Of a stretch of 46,988 bases of DNA, positions 23,488 through 30,834 are shown one piece after another (the first letter of the stretch is position 1; the number at the start of each line of letters is the position of its first letter). Under the pieces are notes generated by a model, which ran no database searches, had not been told where the DNA came from, and saw only the letters and a program-made list of their open reading frames with translations. The stretch is from positions 1 through 46,988 of the forward strand of contig JBILOY010000018.1 in NCBI GenBank assembly GCA_044374195.1, written 5' to 3'. Source of the stretch: CAIKZY01 sp044374195. GTDB lineage: Bacteria > Actinomycetota > Actinomycetes > S36-B12. A program made the translations under genes and the position numbers.

Positions 23488-25370
23488 GTGGAGGTGCTAG
23501 GCGAAGGCGTCGTCGGTTTCAGGTCTGCTGCCTTCTTGATCAGGTTTGCATAGGCGCGGCTGCCGGCTCCCGAGAGATGGATCCCATCGGAGACGAAGTA
23601 CTCCGGATGTGCTTTCGACTCGGCTTTCCAGTCGGCGATGACCGCATTGGGGTAGTTGGGCACGACCTTGGAGACCACGTTGTTGTTCTCTACAGTCCAT
23701 GATCGCGGAACATTGTCATTTACCACGACCACGCGCTCGCGATCGCTCAATAAGTCGAGCATCTCGCGCATCATCGATTCCGGGATCACGCCGTTCGTGC
23801 CCGGGTGCAGCACAACCGTGTCGGCGAGGAGATTCATCGCGCGAAGTTTCTTGATGCGTCCGAGGAAGGCACCGGGGTAACGCGCTACTGCCGCGTCAAT
23901 GCGAATACCGGGGATGGCACTGCGCAAGGTCTCGCGGGCTCCGAGCATGACCGAGTCACCGATGCCGGTCGCAGTGCCAGCTTGTGTCGCAGCAGGTGCT
24001 TCAGGCGAAGCGGAGCCCGACGGTGCAGGTGAGCTCTGGGGCGAGTCGATGGTCACCTCGGTCTCGGTTCCGATGGCTGCTGCCACGTCTGCCGCGAGCG
24101 TGGGCTCTTGAGCCTGTGCGAGTGACACGCCGAGAATGCAGACAGCCGCGGCGAGGACGGAGATCGCGGCGATGGCGATAGCGCGTGCCCTAGTCAGGGC
24201 ACTTCCTCCCGCGGCCTTGGCGCTGCGCCACCATCGTGCGATCACTCCGCGCCTGATCGGCATCTCGAGGTAGCGGAAGCTGAGTTCTGCGATGCCCACG
24301 GTGAGGGCCAGTCGAAGTACCAGTAGCCAGAGACCGTCGAGGGCGATGTCCAGCACGGGTCGGGTGAGCATGAAAATCGGCCAGTGCCACAGGTAAAGGC
24401 CATAAGACCGCTGACCGAGATAGCGCCACGGTTGCGTGCCCATGATGCGACCGAGAGGCGAAGCAGGGTGACTCGCCGCGGCAATGAGCAGTGCGACAAT
24501 GACCGCGAGTACGAGGAAGCCGCCGCGATACATCCATGGTGTGTATTCGCCGACAAAGACGAGAAATCCGATCACGGTGATCAAGGAAGCAACACCCAGG
24601 CCGGAGATAAGCCAGCGGGCGCTAGGAGTGACGATCGGGCTGACTCGACCCGGTCGCCAGAACGTGGCCAGGGCTGCACCGATGAGCAACCCCATTGCGT
24701 GTGAGTCGGTACCGAAGTAAGCCCTGCTGGGATCTGTGAAGTCGGGGAATCCCTGCGACACGGACATCGTGATCATCCATGCAGTCGATGCGAGGGCGAG
24801 CGCTAGCGCGAAGATCCCGACTCCTCGGCGGTGAAAGCGCCGGTAGACGAGGAAGGCGAGGAATGGCCAGATCAGGTAGAACTGCTCCTCGACCGCGAGA
24901 CTCCACAGATGGGTCAGGAGCGGCGGACGGCCGATTTCCTCGAAATACGACAGGTCAGTCGCGATGTACCACCAGTTGTTCACGTAGAACGCCGAGGCGA
25001 GGGAGTCACGTGCGAATTGGTAGGCCGCATCTCGATACCAGATCGCGACGACAGCTCCGACGACGATGAGCATCAAGAGCAGTGCTGGCAGCAATCGACG
25101 TGCTCGACCGAGGTAGAAGCGCTTGAAGTCGACGCGATCGCTGCGGTCGAGTTCCTCGAGGATCAAGGAAGTGATCAAGAACCCGCTGAGCACGAAGAAG
25201 ACGTCGACACCCAGGAATCCGCCGCGAATCCAGCCGAGATCGGCGTGGTAGAGCAAGACTCCGAGCACGGCGAGGGCGCGAATGCCGTCCAGGCCGGGCA
25301 GATACCCCATCTCTCCCTGGGCGCGACCCTTGTCGAGATTCCACGGCTGCGTGGCTGTGGGCGTGGTCAC
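23481..25370 (-). CDS. OafA/YrhL-type membrane acyltransferase with SGNH domain
   Basis: A 629-residue integral membrane enzyme that O-acylates a surface glycan. The N-terminal acyltransferase-3 domain (about 22-370) has some ten helices, the family start YLPGLDGIRALAVLGVLLYH with the catalytic-type histidine, and FFVLSGFLIT. A further helix (~395-415) leads to an extracytoplasmic Ser/Pro/Ala-rich linker and an SGNH-hydrolase-like domain (about 465-620) with block I GDSV, HPGTNG in place of the usual GxND, and DGIHL (Asp/His pair). GTG 25370 gives the longest form; ATG 25310 is also possible. It is not part of the synteny seen around it, so it may be a later insertion. The substrate is unknown. 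Confidence 0.88.
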   Translation of the reverse strand: MTTPTATQPWNLDKGRAQGEMGYLPGLDGIRALAVLGVLLYHADLGWIRGGFLGVDVFFVLSGFLITSLILEELDRSDRVDFKRFYLGRARRLLPALLLMLIVVGAVVAIWYRDAAYQFARDSLASAFYVNNWWYIATDLSYFEEIGRPPLLTHLWSLAVEEQFYLIWPFLAFLVYRRFHRRGVGIFALALALASTAWMITMSVSQGFPDFTDPSRAYFGTDSHAMGLLIGAALATFWRPGRVSPIVTPSARWLISGLGVASLITVIGFLVFVGEYTPWMYRGGFLVLAVIVALLIAAASHPASPLGRIMGTQPWRYLGQRSYGLYLWHWPIFMLTRPVLDIALDGLWLLVLRLALTVGIAELSFRYLEMPIRRGVIARWWRSAKAAGGSALTRARAIAIAAISVLAAAVCILGVSLAQAQEPTLAADVAAAIGTETEVTIDSPQSSPAPSGSASPEAPAATQAGTATGIGDSVMLGARETLRSAIPGIRIDAAVARYPGAFLGRIKKLRAMNLLADTVVLHPGTNGVIPESMMREMLDLLSDRERVVVVNDNVPRSWTVENNNVVSKVVPNYPNAVIADWKAESKAHPEYFVSDGIHLSGAGSRAYANLIKKAADLKPTTPSPSTSTQ

Positions 25371-25500
25371 CTGCCCATAGTACGGACGGTGTCGTAGGTG
25401 ATGCCCGACGCCATCACAACGATTTACGCCTCACTGGCAGCAAGCTCCGGAATAGGAACCCCGTCAGAACGCACGCTTGGCGAGGTCCAATGATCAGGAG
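25371..25500. other. Gene-free stretch
   Basis: About 130 bp between the acyltransferase start and the small membrane protein stop. No open frame with coding character, hairpin with T-tract or convincing -10 box was seen; it should contain the acyltransferase promoter. Confidence 0.5.
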
Positions 25501-25728
25501 CTACTGGCCATTGATGGATGAATGCATCTGATCGATGACTCCGTGTGCGGACGCCCACCACCATGCTGCAGTTGCGCCCCCGCCAACGATGACAACGATG
25601 AGCAGTTTTCGCGCCTTCTTCAGCACGAGTGAGGTCACGATCACCGCCAGTGCCCCAGCAGCCACGGCGATAGCTGCAGCTTTTTGGTCGTCGGTGATAT
25701 CCCAGGTGGCGGGATTCCAGGGCTCCAT
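25501..25728 (-). CDS. Small two-helix membrane protein, unknown
   Basis: A 75-residue predicted protein with two hydrophobic segments (about 17-36 and 41-60) separated by a Lys/Arg turn (KKARK), and a polar tail. It lies 12 bp downstream of the epimerase gene on the same strand, so it is probably co-transcribed with it. No Shine-Dalgarno sequence is obvious. I do not recognise the family; coding potential is supported by topology and position only. Confidence 0.55.
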   Translation of the reverse strand: MEPWNPATWDITDDQKAAAIAVAAGALAVIVTSLVLKKARKLLIVVIVGGGATAAWWWASAHGVIDQMHSSINGQ

Positions 25729-25740
25729 GGGAGAGGGTGA

Positions 25741-26160
25741 CTAGTGGGTGTCGCCCGACTGCACGAGCTCGATCAACACGCCACCGCAATCCTTGGGGTG
25801 GGCGAAGTTGACCAGTGAGCCAGCCGTGCCGTGCTTGGGCTGGTCGTACAGAACCCGCACGCCGGCAGCCCGCAGGGCTTCGGCGGTGGCCACTACGTCA
25901 TCGACGCCGAAGGCCACCTGTTGGATCCCGGGACCGGATCGATCGAGGAACTTGGCAATGGTGGACTCGGGGGTAAGCGGAGCGAGCAGCTGGATGTAGG
26001 AGCCACCCACCCCGAGCATGGCCTCACGGACGCCCTGCTCCTCGTTCACCTCTTCATGGACGACCTCGAGGCCGAAGGCTGCGGCGTAGAAGGCCTTCGC
26101 CTCCTCGAGATCGGGGACAGCGAAGCCGACATGATCGATGCGGGTGACGTGTGAGCTCAT
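25741..26160 (-). CDS. mce: Methylmalonyl-CoA / ethylmalonyl-CoA epimerase
   Basis: VOC-fold metalloenzyme that interconverts the (S) and (R) forms of methylmalonyl-CoA (and ethylmalonyl-CoA), feeding B12-dependent mutases. It has 139 residues and two beta-alpha-beta-beta-beta repeats. Candidate metal ligands are the first-strand His (IDHVGFAV, His9), Gln of YIQLLAP, the mid-protein IQQVAFGV region, and the C-terminal Glu in VLIELV. It is divergent from meaB with 41 bp between starts. In M. tuberculosis the equivalent (Rv1322A) also lies shortly after nucS, from memory. Confidence 0.92.
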   Translation of the reverse strand: MSSHVTRIDHVGFAVPDLEEAKAFYAAAFGLEVVHEEVNEEQGVREAMLGVGGSYIQLLAPLTPESTIAKFLDRSGPGIQQVAFGVDDVVATAEALRAAGVRVLYDQPKHGTAGSLVNFAHPKDCGGVLIELVQSGDTH

Positions 26161-26201
26161 GGGACTATGTTGTCATCTACTCAACTCGAGCTGGGGAGCG
26201 C

Positions 26202-27149
26202 ATGGCGATGTCGCCGGATCCGGGCAGCGCGGACCTCATTGCAGGTGCCCGTGCCGGGCAACCGCGCGCAATCGCCCGCCTGATCTCACGTATCGAGAAC
26301 GATGCCCCCGACGTTCCGTCGATCATGCGCGAGCTGTCCTCGACCGCGGGTCACGCCCATGTCATCGGTGTCACCGGCTCTCCTGGTGTCGGCAAGTCGA
26401 CGTCAACTTCAGCCCTGGTTACCGCCTACCGCGAGCAAGGTAAGCGCGTGGGAGTTCTGGCAGTCGATCCTTCCTCACCCTTCTCCGGTGGCGCCCTGCT
26501 CGGTGATCGTGTGCGCATGCAGGCGCACGCCACCGACGAGGGCGTCTTCATCCGATCGATGGCCTCACGTGGCCACCTCGGCGGCCTCGCGGCCACAACC
26601 CCGCAGGTATTGCGTGTTCTCGATGCCGCGGGTTTCGACGTGACGATCATCGAGACCGTGGGCGTCGGGCAGTCGGAGATCGAGATTGCCGCGACCGCTG
26701 ATACCTCGCTGGTACTGCTTGCGCCAGGCATGGGAGACGGTATCCAGGCCGCCAAGGCAGGCATCCTCGAGATTGGTGACATCTTCGTCGTCAACAAGGC
26801 TGATCGCGATGGCGCTGACAGCACTGTGCGCGAGATCAGGCACATGATTGATCTCGGGGTGCGCGGGGGATGGCAGCCGCCGGTTCTGAAGACCGTGGCC
26901 TCGCGCCACGAAGGCCTGACCGAACTCGTGGCCGAGATTGATCGGCACCGCGCTTGGCTCGACGAGTCGGGGGAGCGCGAAGCACGTCGACTTCGGCGTA
27001 CGCAGGACGAAATCAGCGCGTTAGTGCTCGGCGCAGTGCGTCAGCGGCTTGCTGCGGACCCGAAGCAACTGGCGAATGCCGCTCAGTCAGTGCTCGACGG
27101 CACGACCGATTCCTACAGCGCAGCGGCAAACATCCTCGAACAGATTTAG
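26202..27149 (+). CDS. meaB: MeaB/ArgK-type GTPase chaperone of B12-dependent mutase
   Basis: P-loop GTPase that guards methylmalonyl-CoA or ethylmalonyl-CoA mutase, gating adenosylcobalamin loading and releasing damaged cofactor. It has 315 residues from ATG 26202, chosen because GGGGAG lies 3 nt upstream (ATG 26208 is equivalent). Walker A is TGSPGVGKST, with the switch region AVDPSSPFSGGALLGDR, ETVGVGQSE, and the base motif NKAD. The C-terminal arm is a dimerisation helix. Its presence near ecm supports a working B12 mutase system. Confidence 0.95.
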   Translation: MAMSPDPGSADLIAGARAGQPRAIARLISRIENDAPDVPSIMRELSSTAGHAHVIGVTGSPGVGKSTSTSALVTAYREQGKRVGVLAVDPSSPFSGGALLGDRVRMQAHATDEGVFIRSMASRGHLGGLAATTPQVLRVLDAAGFDVTIIETVGVGQSEIEIAATADTSLVLLAPGMGDGIQAAKAGILEIGDIFVVNKADRDGADSTVREIRHMIDLGVRGGWQPPVLKTVASRHEGLTELVAEIDRHRAWLDESGEREARRLRRTQDEISALVLGAVRQRLAADPKQLANAAQSVLDGTTDSYSAAANILEQI

Positions 27150-27158
27150 CGACCGCTA

Positions 27159-27186
27159 GCGCCTCTGCGTTCTTATGCGAGGACGC
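27159..27186. terminator. Weak hairpin between meaB and rrf2
   Basis: GCGCCTCTGC (27159-27168) pairs with GCGAGGACGC (27177-27186) with two single-base bulges, between convergent genes. There is no T-tract. It could act as a weak bidirectional terminator. Confidence 0.3.
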
Positions 27187-27187
27187 C

Positions 27188-27655
27188 TTAGCGCCTCTGC
27201 CATGCCCCAGGCTCAGCCAGCAGCTCATTGATGTCTGTCGGCAAAGTGCCCGTAGCAACGTCATCGAGACTGATGTGCTCCAGAACATGGCGCATCGATG
27301 CACGCACGGCAATCCACACCTCGCGAAGGTGCTCGGCGGCGCCGGGGTACTCGATGTCCTCAGGACGCATGCCGCGGACGGCTGCCAGAGGCCCATCAAG
27401 TGCGCGAACGACGTCGGCGATCGAGACTTCGGCCGGATTGCGATCGAGCCGGTAGCCGCCCTCCGCGCCACGTTGGCTTGCGACGATTCCGGCTTGGCGC
27501 AGCTGACGGAGGATCCCCTCGAGGAACTTGATCGGGATCTGCTGGGCCGTGGCGATCTGCTCGCCCTTGACCAGCTTGGCGGGGTCAATTCGGTAGGCAG
27601 CAGCGAGCTCGCAGAGCGCGCGCATGCCGTAATCGGCCTTTGCAGAGACGTGCAT
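27188..27655 (-). CDS. Rrf2-family transcriptional regulator without Fe-S cysteines
   Basis: A 155-residue winged-helix DNA-binding protein. The N-terminal MHVSAKADYGMRAL start, helix-turn-helix at about 27-55 and the wing motif GAEGGYRL are classic Rrf2. The central region that holds three Cys in IscR/NsrR has none here (GMRPEDIEYPGAAEH); the only Cys is in helix 1. It is therefore probably not an iron-sulfur sensor and may respond to a metabolite or partner protein. It is divergent from the YbbN-like gene across 97 bp with a palindrome in between. Confidence 0.9.
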   Translation of the reverse strand: MHVSAKADYGMRALCELAAAYRIDPAKLVKGEQIATAQQIPIKFLEGILRQLRQAGIVASQRGAEGGYRLDRNPAEVSIADVVRALDGPLAAVRGMRPEDIEYPGAAEHLREVWIAVRASMRHVLEHISLDDVATGTLPTDINELLAEPGAWQRR

Positions 27656-27709
27656 TCCCGCATTGTGTCGCGTGGTTCATTGGGAGTGCTTGCCGACCCG
27701 CCGCATTCC

Positions 27710-27725
27710 CCCCCAAATTTGGGGG
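27710..27725. promoter_or_regulatory. Palindromic candidate operator between rrf2 and YbbN-like gene
   Basis: CCCCCAAATTTGGGGG is a perfect 16-bp palindrome, flanked by CATT and AATG arms offset by two extra C. It lies about 55 bp before rrf2 and 28 bp before the YbbN-like start. The size and symmetry suit a dimeric winged-helix regulator, with the divergent Rrf2 protein as the natural candidate. Confidence 0.55.
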
Positions 27726-27752
27726 AATGGTCACATGGGCGAGGATGGGGCC

Positions 27753-28664
27753 ATGGCAATCAATCCGCTGTCCGGTCGCGTCAATACCCAAGGTGCGGTC
27801 GACCTCGGCGCCCTCGCCGCCGCTCGCGAGAATCAGGCGAAGGCCGAGCGCGCACTGGCCAATGCACCCGAGGGCGTGGTGCGCATCGTGACCATGGAGA
27901 ACTTTGAGGCCGATGTCGTCAATTTGTCGATGACCGTGCCCGTCGTGGTGAACCTGCACTCTGATCGCTCACCTGCCTCGGCTCAGTTGACCCCGATTCT
28001 CGAACAGCTTGCGGCCGAGTTTGGCGGTCAGTTCGTACTTGCTCTCGTCAATGTCGATACCGATGCGCAGATCGCACAGGCGTTCCAGGTGCAGGCGATC
28101 CCCACGGTGATCGCTGTGCTCAAGGGTCAGCCGGTGCCGCTTTTCGAGGGTGCTCAGCCTGAGCCGCAGATTCGCGAGGTGCTCGCTGAGGTACTTCGGG
28201 TGGCTGCGGAGAACGGCATCAGTGGTGAACTCGATGGAGAGCAGCCTCCTGCCGCAGAGCCGTTTGAGGAGCCGATTGATCCGCGATTCGAGGCGGCTTA
28301 CGAGGCGATTGAGGCCGGTGATTGGGACGCCGCCGAGCGTGCCTACCGAACCGTTCTCGACTCGACGCCGGCCGATACTGATGCGCAGGCAGGGCTCGCG
28401 ATGGTGGGCCTCTACAAGCGCACTGATGGCAAGGAGCTTCCCGCGGATCCGCAGGGAATCGATGATTCGATGCTGGCCGCCGATTTCGCCGCGCTCGAAG
28501 GTGACTGGCCCCGGGCGTTCGCACTTCTGGTCGATTGCGTACGACGAACTACCGGTGACGAGCGCGATGCGGCGCGCGCACGACTTATCGAGTTGTTCCT
28601 GGTAGCAGGCGATGATCCGGCCGTGGCGCCTGCGCGCACTGCTTTGGCCAGCGCGCTGTACTAG
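27753..28664 (+). CDS. Thioredoxin-like/TPR protein, YbbN (CnoX)-related
   Basis: A 303-residue cytoplasmic protein. A thioredoxin fold at about 45-155 is followed by a tetratricopeptide-like helical region (~175-303). The thioredoxin active site WCGPC is replaced by SDRSPAS, with no cysteine, so it cannot do thiol-disulfide exchange; members of this actinobacterial group are commonly cysteine-free. E. coli YbbN works as a holdase co-chaperone, which is a plausible but unproven role here. ATG 27753 is chosen with GAGGATGGGG upstream; a longer TTG start (27663) would run through the palindrome. Its stop shares CTAG with glgB. The counterpart in M. tuberculosis (Rv1324) is also near glgB. Confidence 0.88.
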   Translation: MAINPLSGRVNTQGAVDLGALAAARENQAKAERALANAPEGVVRIVTMENFEADVVNLSMTVPVVVNLHSDRSPASAQLTPILEQLAAEFGGQFVLALVNVDTDAQIAQAFQVQAIPTVIAVLKGQPVPLFEGAQPEPQIREVLAEVLRVAAENGISGELDGEQPPAAEPFEEPIDPRFEAAYEAIEAGDWDAAERAYRTVLDSTPADTDAQAGLAMVGLYKRTDGKELPADPQGIDDSMLAADFAALEGDWPRAFALLVDCVRRTTGDERDAARARLIELFLVAGDDPAVAPARTALASALY

Positions 28665-30832
28665 TGGCCCGAGAACTTCAAGTACGTTGCCGCGAGCGGC
28701 GGCAACGAGATCACTGCGGAAGCCGGGCGACCGTGCCACGGCTCGGCCAGTGCGGTGACGCTGCCTACGCCGACCCCGCTACCCCCATACGCGAGGGCAT
28801 CGGTCGTGATGAGCTCATCCCAGGTGCCTGTATTGGGCAACGCGAGTCGATGCTCGTGGTGCACGACGGGGGAGAGGTTCACCACCACGGCGATCGGCGC
28901 ACCCGATTCGTCACGTCGTAGCCAGCTGAAGACATTGCCTGCGGCATCGTCGGAGTCGATCCACTCGAAGCCCCGTGAGTCGTTGTCGATCTGCCACAGC
29001 GCGGGGTTGTCGCGGTAGACGCGATTGAGATCACTGACCATGCGCAGCATGCCCTGGTGCTCAGGGAACTGCAGCAGCCACCAGTCGAGGCCACGCTCAC
29101 TGGCCCACTCCTGCGACTGCGCGAATTCCGAACCCATGAAGAGCAACTTCTTACCAGGGTGACCGAACATGAAACCGAGGTAGGCGCGCAGGTTCGCGAG
29201 TTCCTGCCAACGATCACCGGGCATCTTCCCGACCAGTGAGCCCTTGCCATGCACGACCTCGTCGTGCGAGATCGGCAGGATGAAGTGCTCGCTGTAGGCG
29301 TAGACCATCGAGAAGGTCATTTCGCCGTGGTGGTACTGGCGATGAATCGGCTCGCGCTCGATGTACTGCAGGGAGTCGTGCATCCAGCCCATGTTCCACT
29401 TGTAGCCAAAGCCCAGACCGCCGAACTCGGTCGGAGTCGTGACACCTGGCCACGCGGTGGATTCCTCGGCGATGGTCATGATGCCGGGCACGCGCTTGTA
29501 AACCGTGGCGTTCATTTCCTGAAGGAATGAGACCGCGTCGAGATTCTCTCGACCACCGAACTCATTCGGGTACCACTCGCCGTCCTTACGCGAGTAATCC
29601 AGGTACAGCATCGACGCGACACCGTCGACACGAAGTCCGTCGAAGTGGAACTCCTCGAGCCAGTACACGGCATTGGCCACCAGGAAGTTACGAACCTCGG
29701 TGCGTCCGTAATCGAAGATGAATGAGCCCCAGTCGGGATGCTCGCCACGGCGGGGGTCAGGGTGCTCGTAGAGCGCACTGCCGTCAAAGCGCACGAGAGC
29801 CCAGGGATCAGTGGCAAAGTGCGCGGGTACCCAGTCCATGATCACGCCGATGCCGGCTTGATGCAGGGAGTCGATCAGGAAGCGCAGCTCGTCAGGGGTG
29901 CCGAAGTGCGGAGTCGGCGCGAAGTACGACGTGACGTGATAGCCCCACGACGGTGCATACGGGTGCGCTGCGACGGGCAGGAACTCCACGTGAGTAAACC
30001 CTGCCGCGCGCACGTACTCGGTGAGCTGGTCGGCGAGTTCGACATAGGTCAGGTGCGGACGCCACGAGCCGAGATGTACTTCGTAGATGCTGAGCGGCTG
30101 CTTGTGCTGATCGGTGGCCGCGCGGTGAGCGAGCCAAGCGACGTCATTCCACAAGTAGCGCGACTCGGTGACCACGGAGGCATTCGCCGGGGGGATCTCG
30201 GCGGCCTGCGCCATGGGATCGGCCTTGTAGTGCCAGGTGTCGTCGGCACCGAGGATCTCGAACTTGTAGCGCGCGCCCGCTGCGACGCCGGGCATGAAGA
30301 GCTCCCACACTCCGGTGGAGCCGAGAGAGCGCATGGGCGAACCGCCGCCATCCCAGAAGTTGAAGTCACCGATGACGCGCACACCCTGAGCGGTCGGAGC
30401 CCACACCGAGAACGCCACACCTAATACCGGGCCGTGTGCAGTGTCGAGAATGCGCACGTGCGCACCGAGCACATCCCAGAGTTGCTCGTGGCGTCCTTCG
30501 CCGATCAGATGTAGATCGACATCGCCGAGAGTGGGAAGGAAGGAGTAAGGATCATCGGTGAGATGCACACAGCCATCTCGAGTGGTCTCGATGAGGTAAT
30601 CGGGAACCGTGACTGCATCTAGGCCGGCGGCCCACACACCTCGGTGCACATGCGTCATTCGATGCCGAGTGCCATCGATCACGAGGTTCACCTGATCGGC
30701 ACCGTGCTGAATCGTGCGGATGGTGACAATGCCGTCTGCCGAATGCGCGCCCAGGATCGAATGCGGGCTGTAGTGGGCGCCGTTGACGAGGCGATCGAGT
30801 TCGCCAAGATCTATCCGTGCATACGCAGTCAT
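28661..30832 (-). CDS. glgB: 1,4-alpha-glucan branching enzyme
   Basis: GH13 enzyme that makes alpha-1,6 branches in glycogen-like glucans. It has 723 residues from ATG 30832, preceded by GAGGTGA. It contains two N-terminal carbohydrate/beta-sandwich modules (about 1-105 and 115-215), a catalytic barrel with the nucleophile D403 (GLRVDGVASM), the acid/base Glu in AEESTAW and the transition-state Asp in PISHDEVVHG, and a C-terminal beta domain. It starts 2 bp after the glgE stop, so the two are co-expressed. Confidence 0.97.
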   Translation of the reverse strand: MTAYARIDLGELDRLVNGAHYSPHSILGAHSADGIVTIRTIQHGADQVNLVIDGTRHRMTHVHRGVWAAGLDAVTVPDYLIETTRDGCVHLTDDPYSFLPTLGDVDLHLIGEGRHEQLWDVLGAHVRILDTAHGPVLGVAFSVWAPTAQGVRVIGDFNFWDGGGSPMRSLGSTGVWELFMPGVAAGARYKFEILGADDTWHYKADPMAQAAEIPPANASVVTESRYLWNDVAWLAHRAATDQHKQPLSIYEVHLGSWRPHLTYVELADQLTEYVRAAGFTHVEFLPVAAHPYAPSWGYHVTSYFAPTPHFGTPDELRFLIDSLHQAGIGVIMDWVPAHFATDPWALVRFDGSALYEHPDPRRGEHPDWGSFIFDYGRTEVRNFLVANAVYWLEEFHFDGLRVDGVASMLYLDYSRKDGEWYPNEFGGRENLDAVSFLQEMNATVYKRVPGIMTIAEESTAWPGVTTPTEFGGLGFGYKWNMGWMHDSLQYIEREPIHRQYHHGEMTFSMVYAYSEHFILPISHDEVVHGKGSLVGKMPGDRWQELANLRAYLGFMFGHPGKKLLFMGSEFAQSQEWASERGLDWWLLQFPEHQGMLRMVSDLNRVYRDNPALWQIDNDSRGFEWIDSDDAAGNVFSWLRRDESGAPIAVVVNLSPVVHHEHRLALPNTGTWDELITTDALAYGGSGVGVGSVTALAEPWHGRPASAVISLPPLAATYLKFSGH

Positions 30833-30834
30833 AG

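Noticed and set aside
26954..27907. 317-codon plus-strand frame across meaB end, rrf2 and the palindrome
   Set aside because: It overlaps two well-supported genes on both strands and encodes compositionally biased, unrecognisable sequence.
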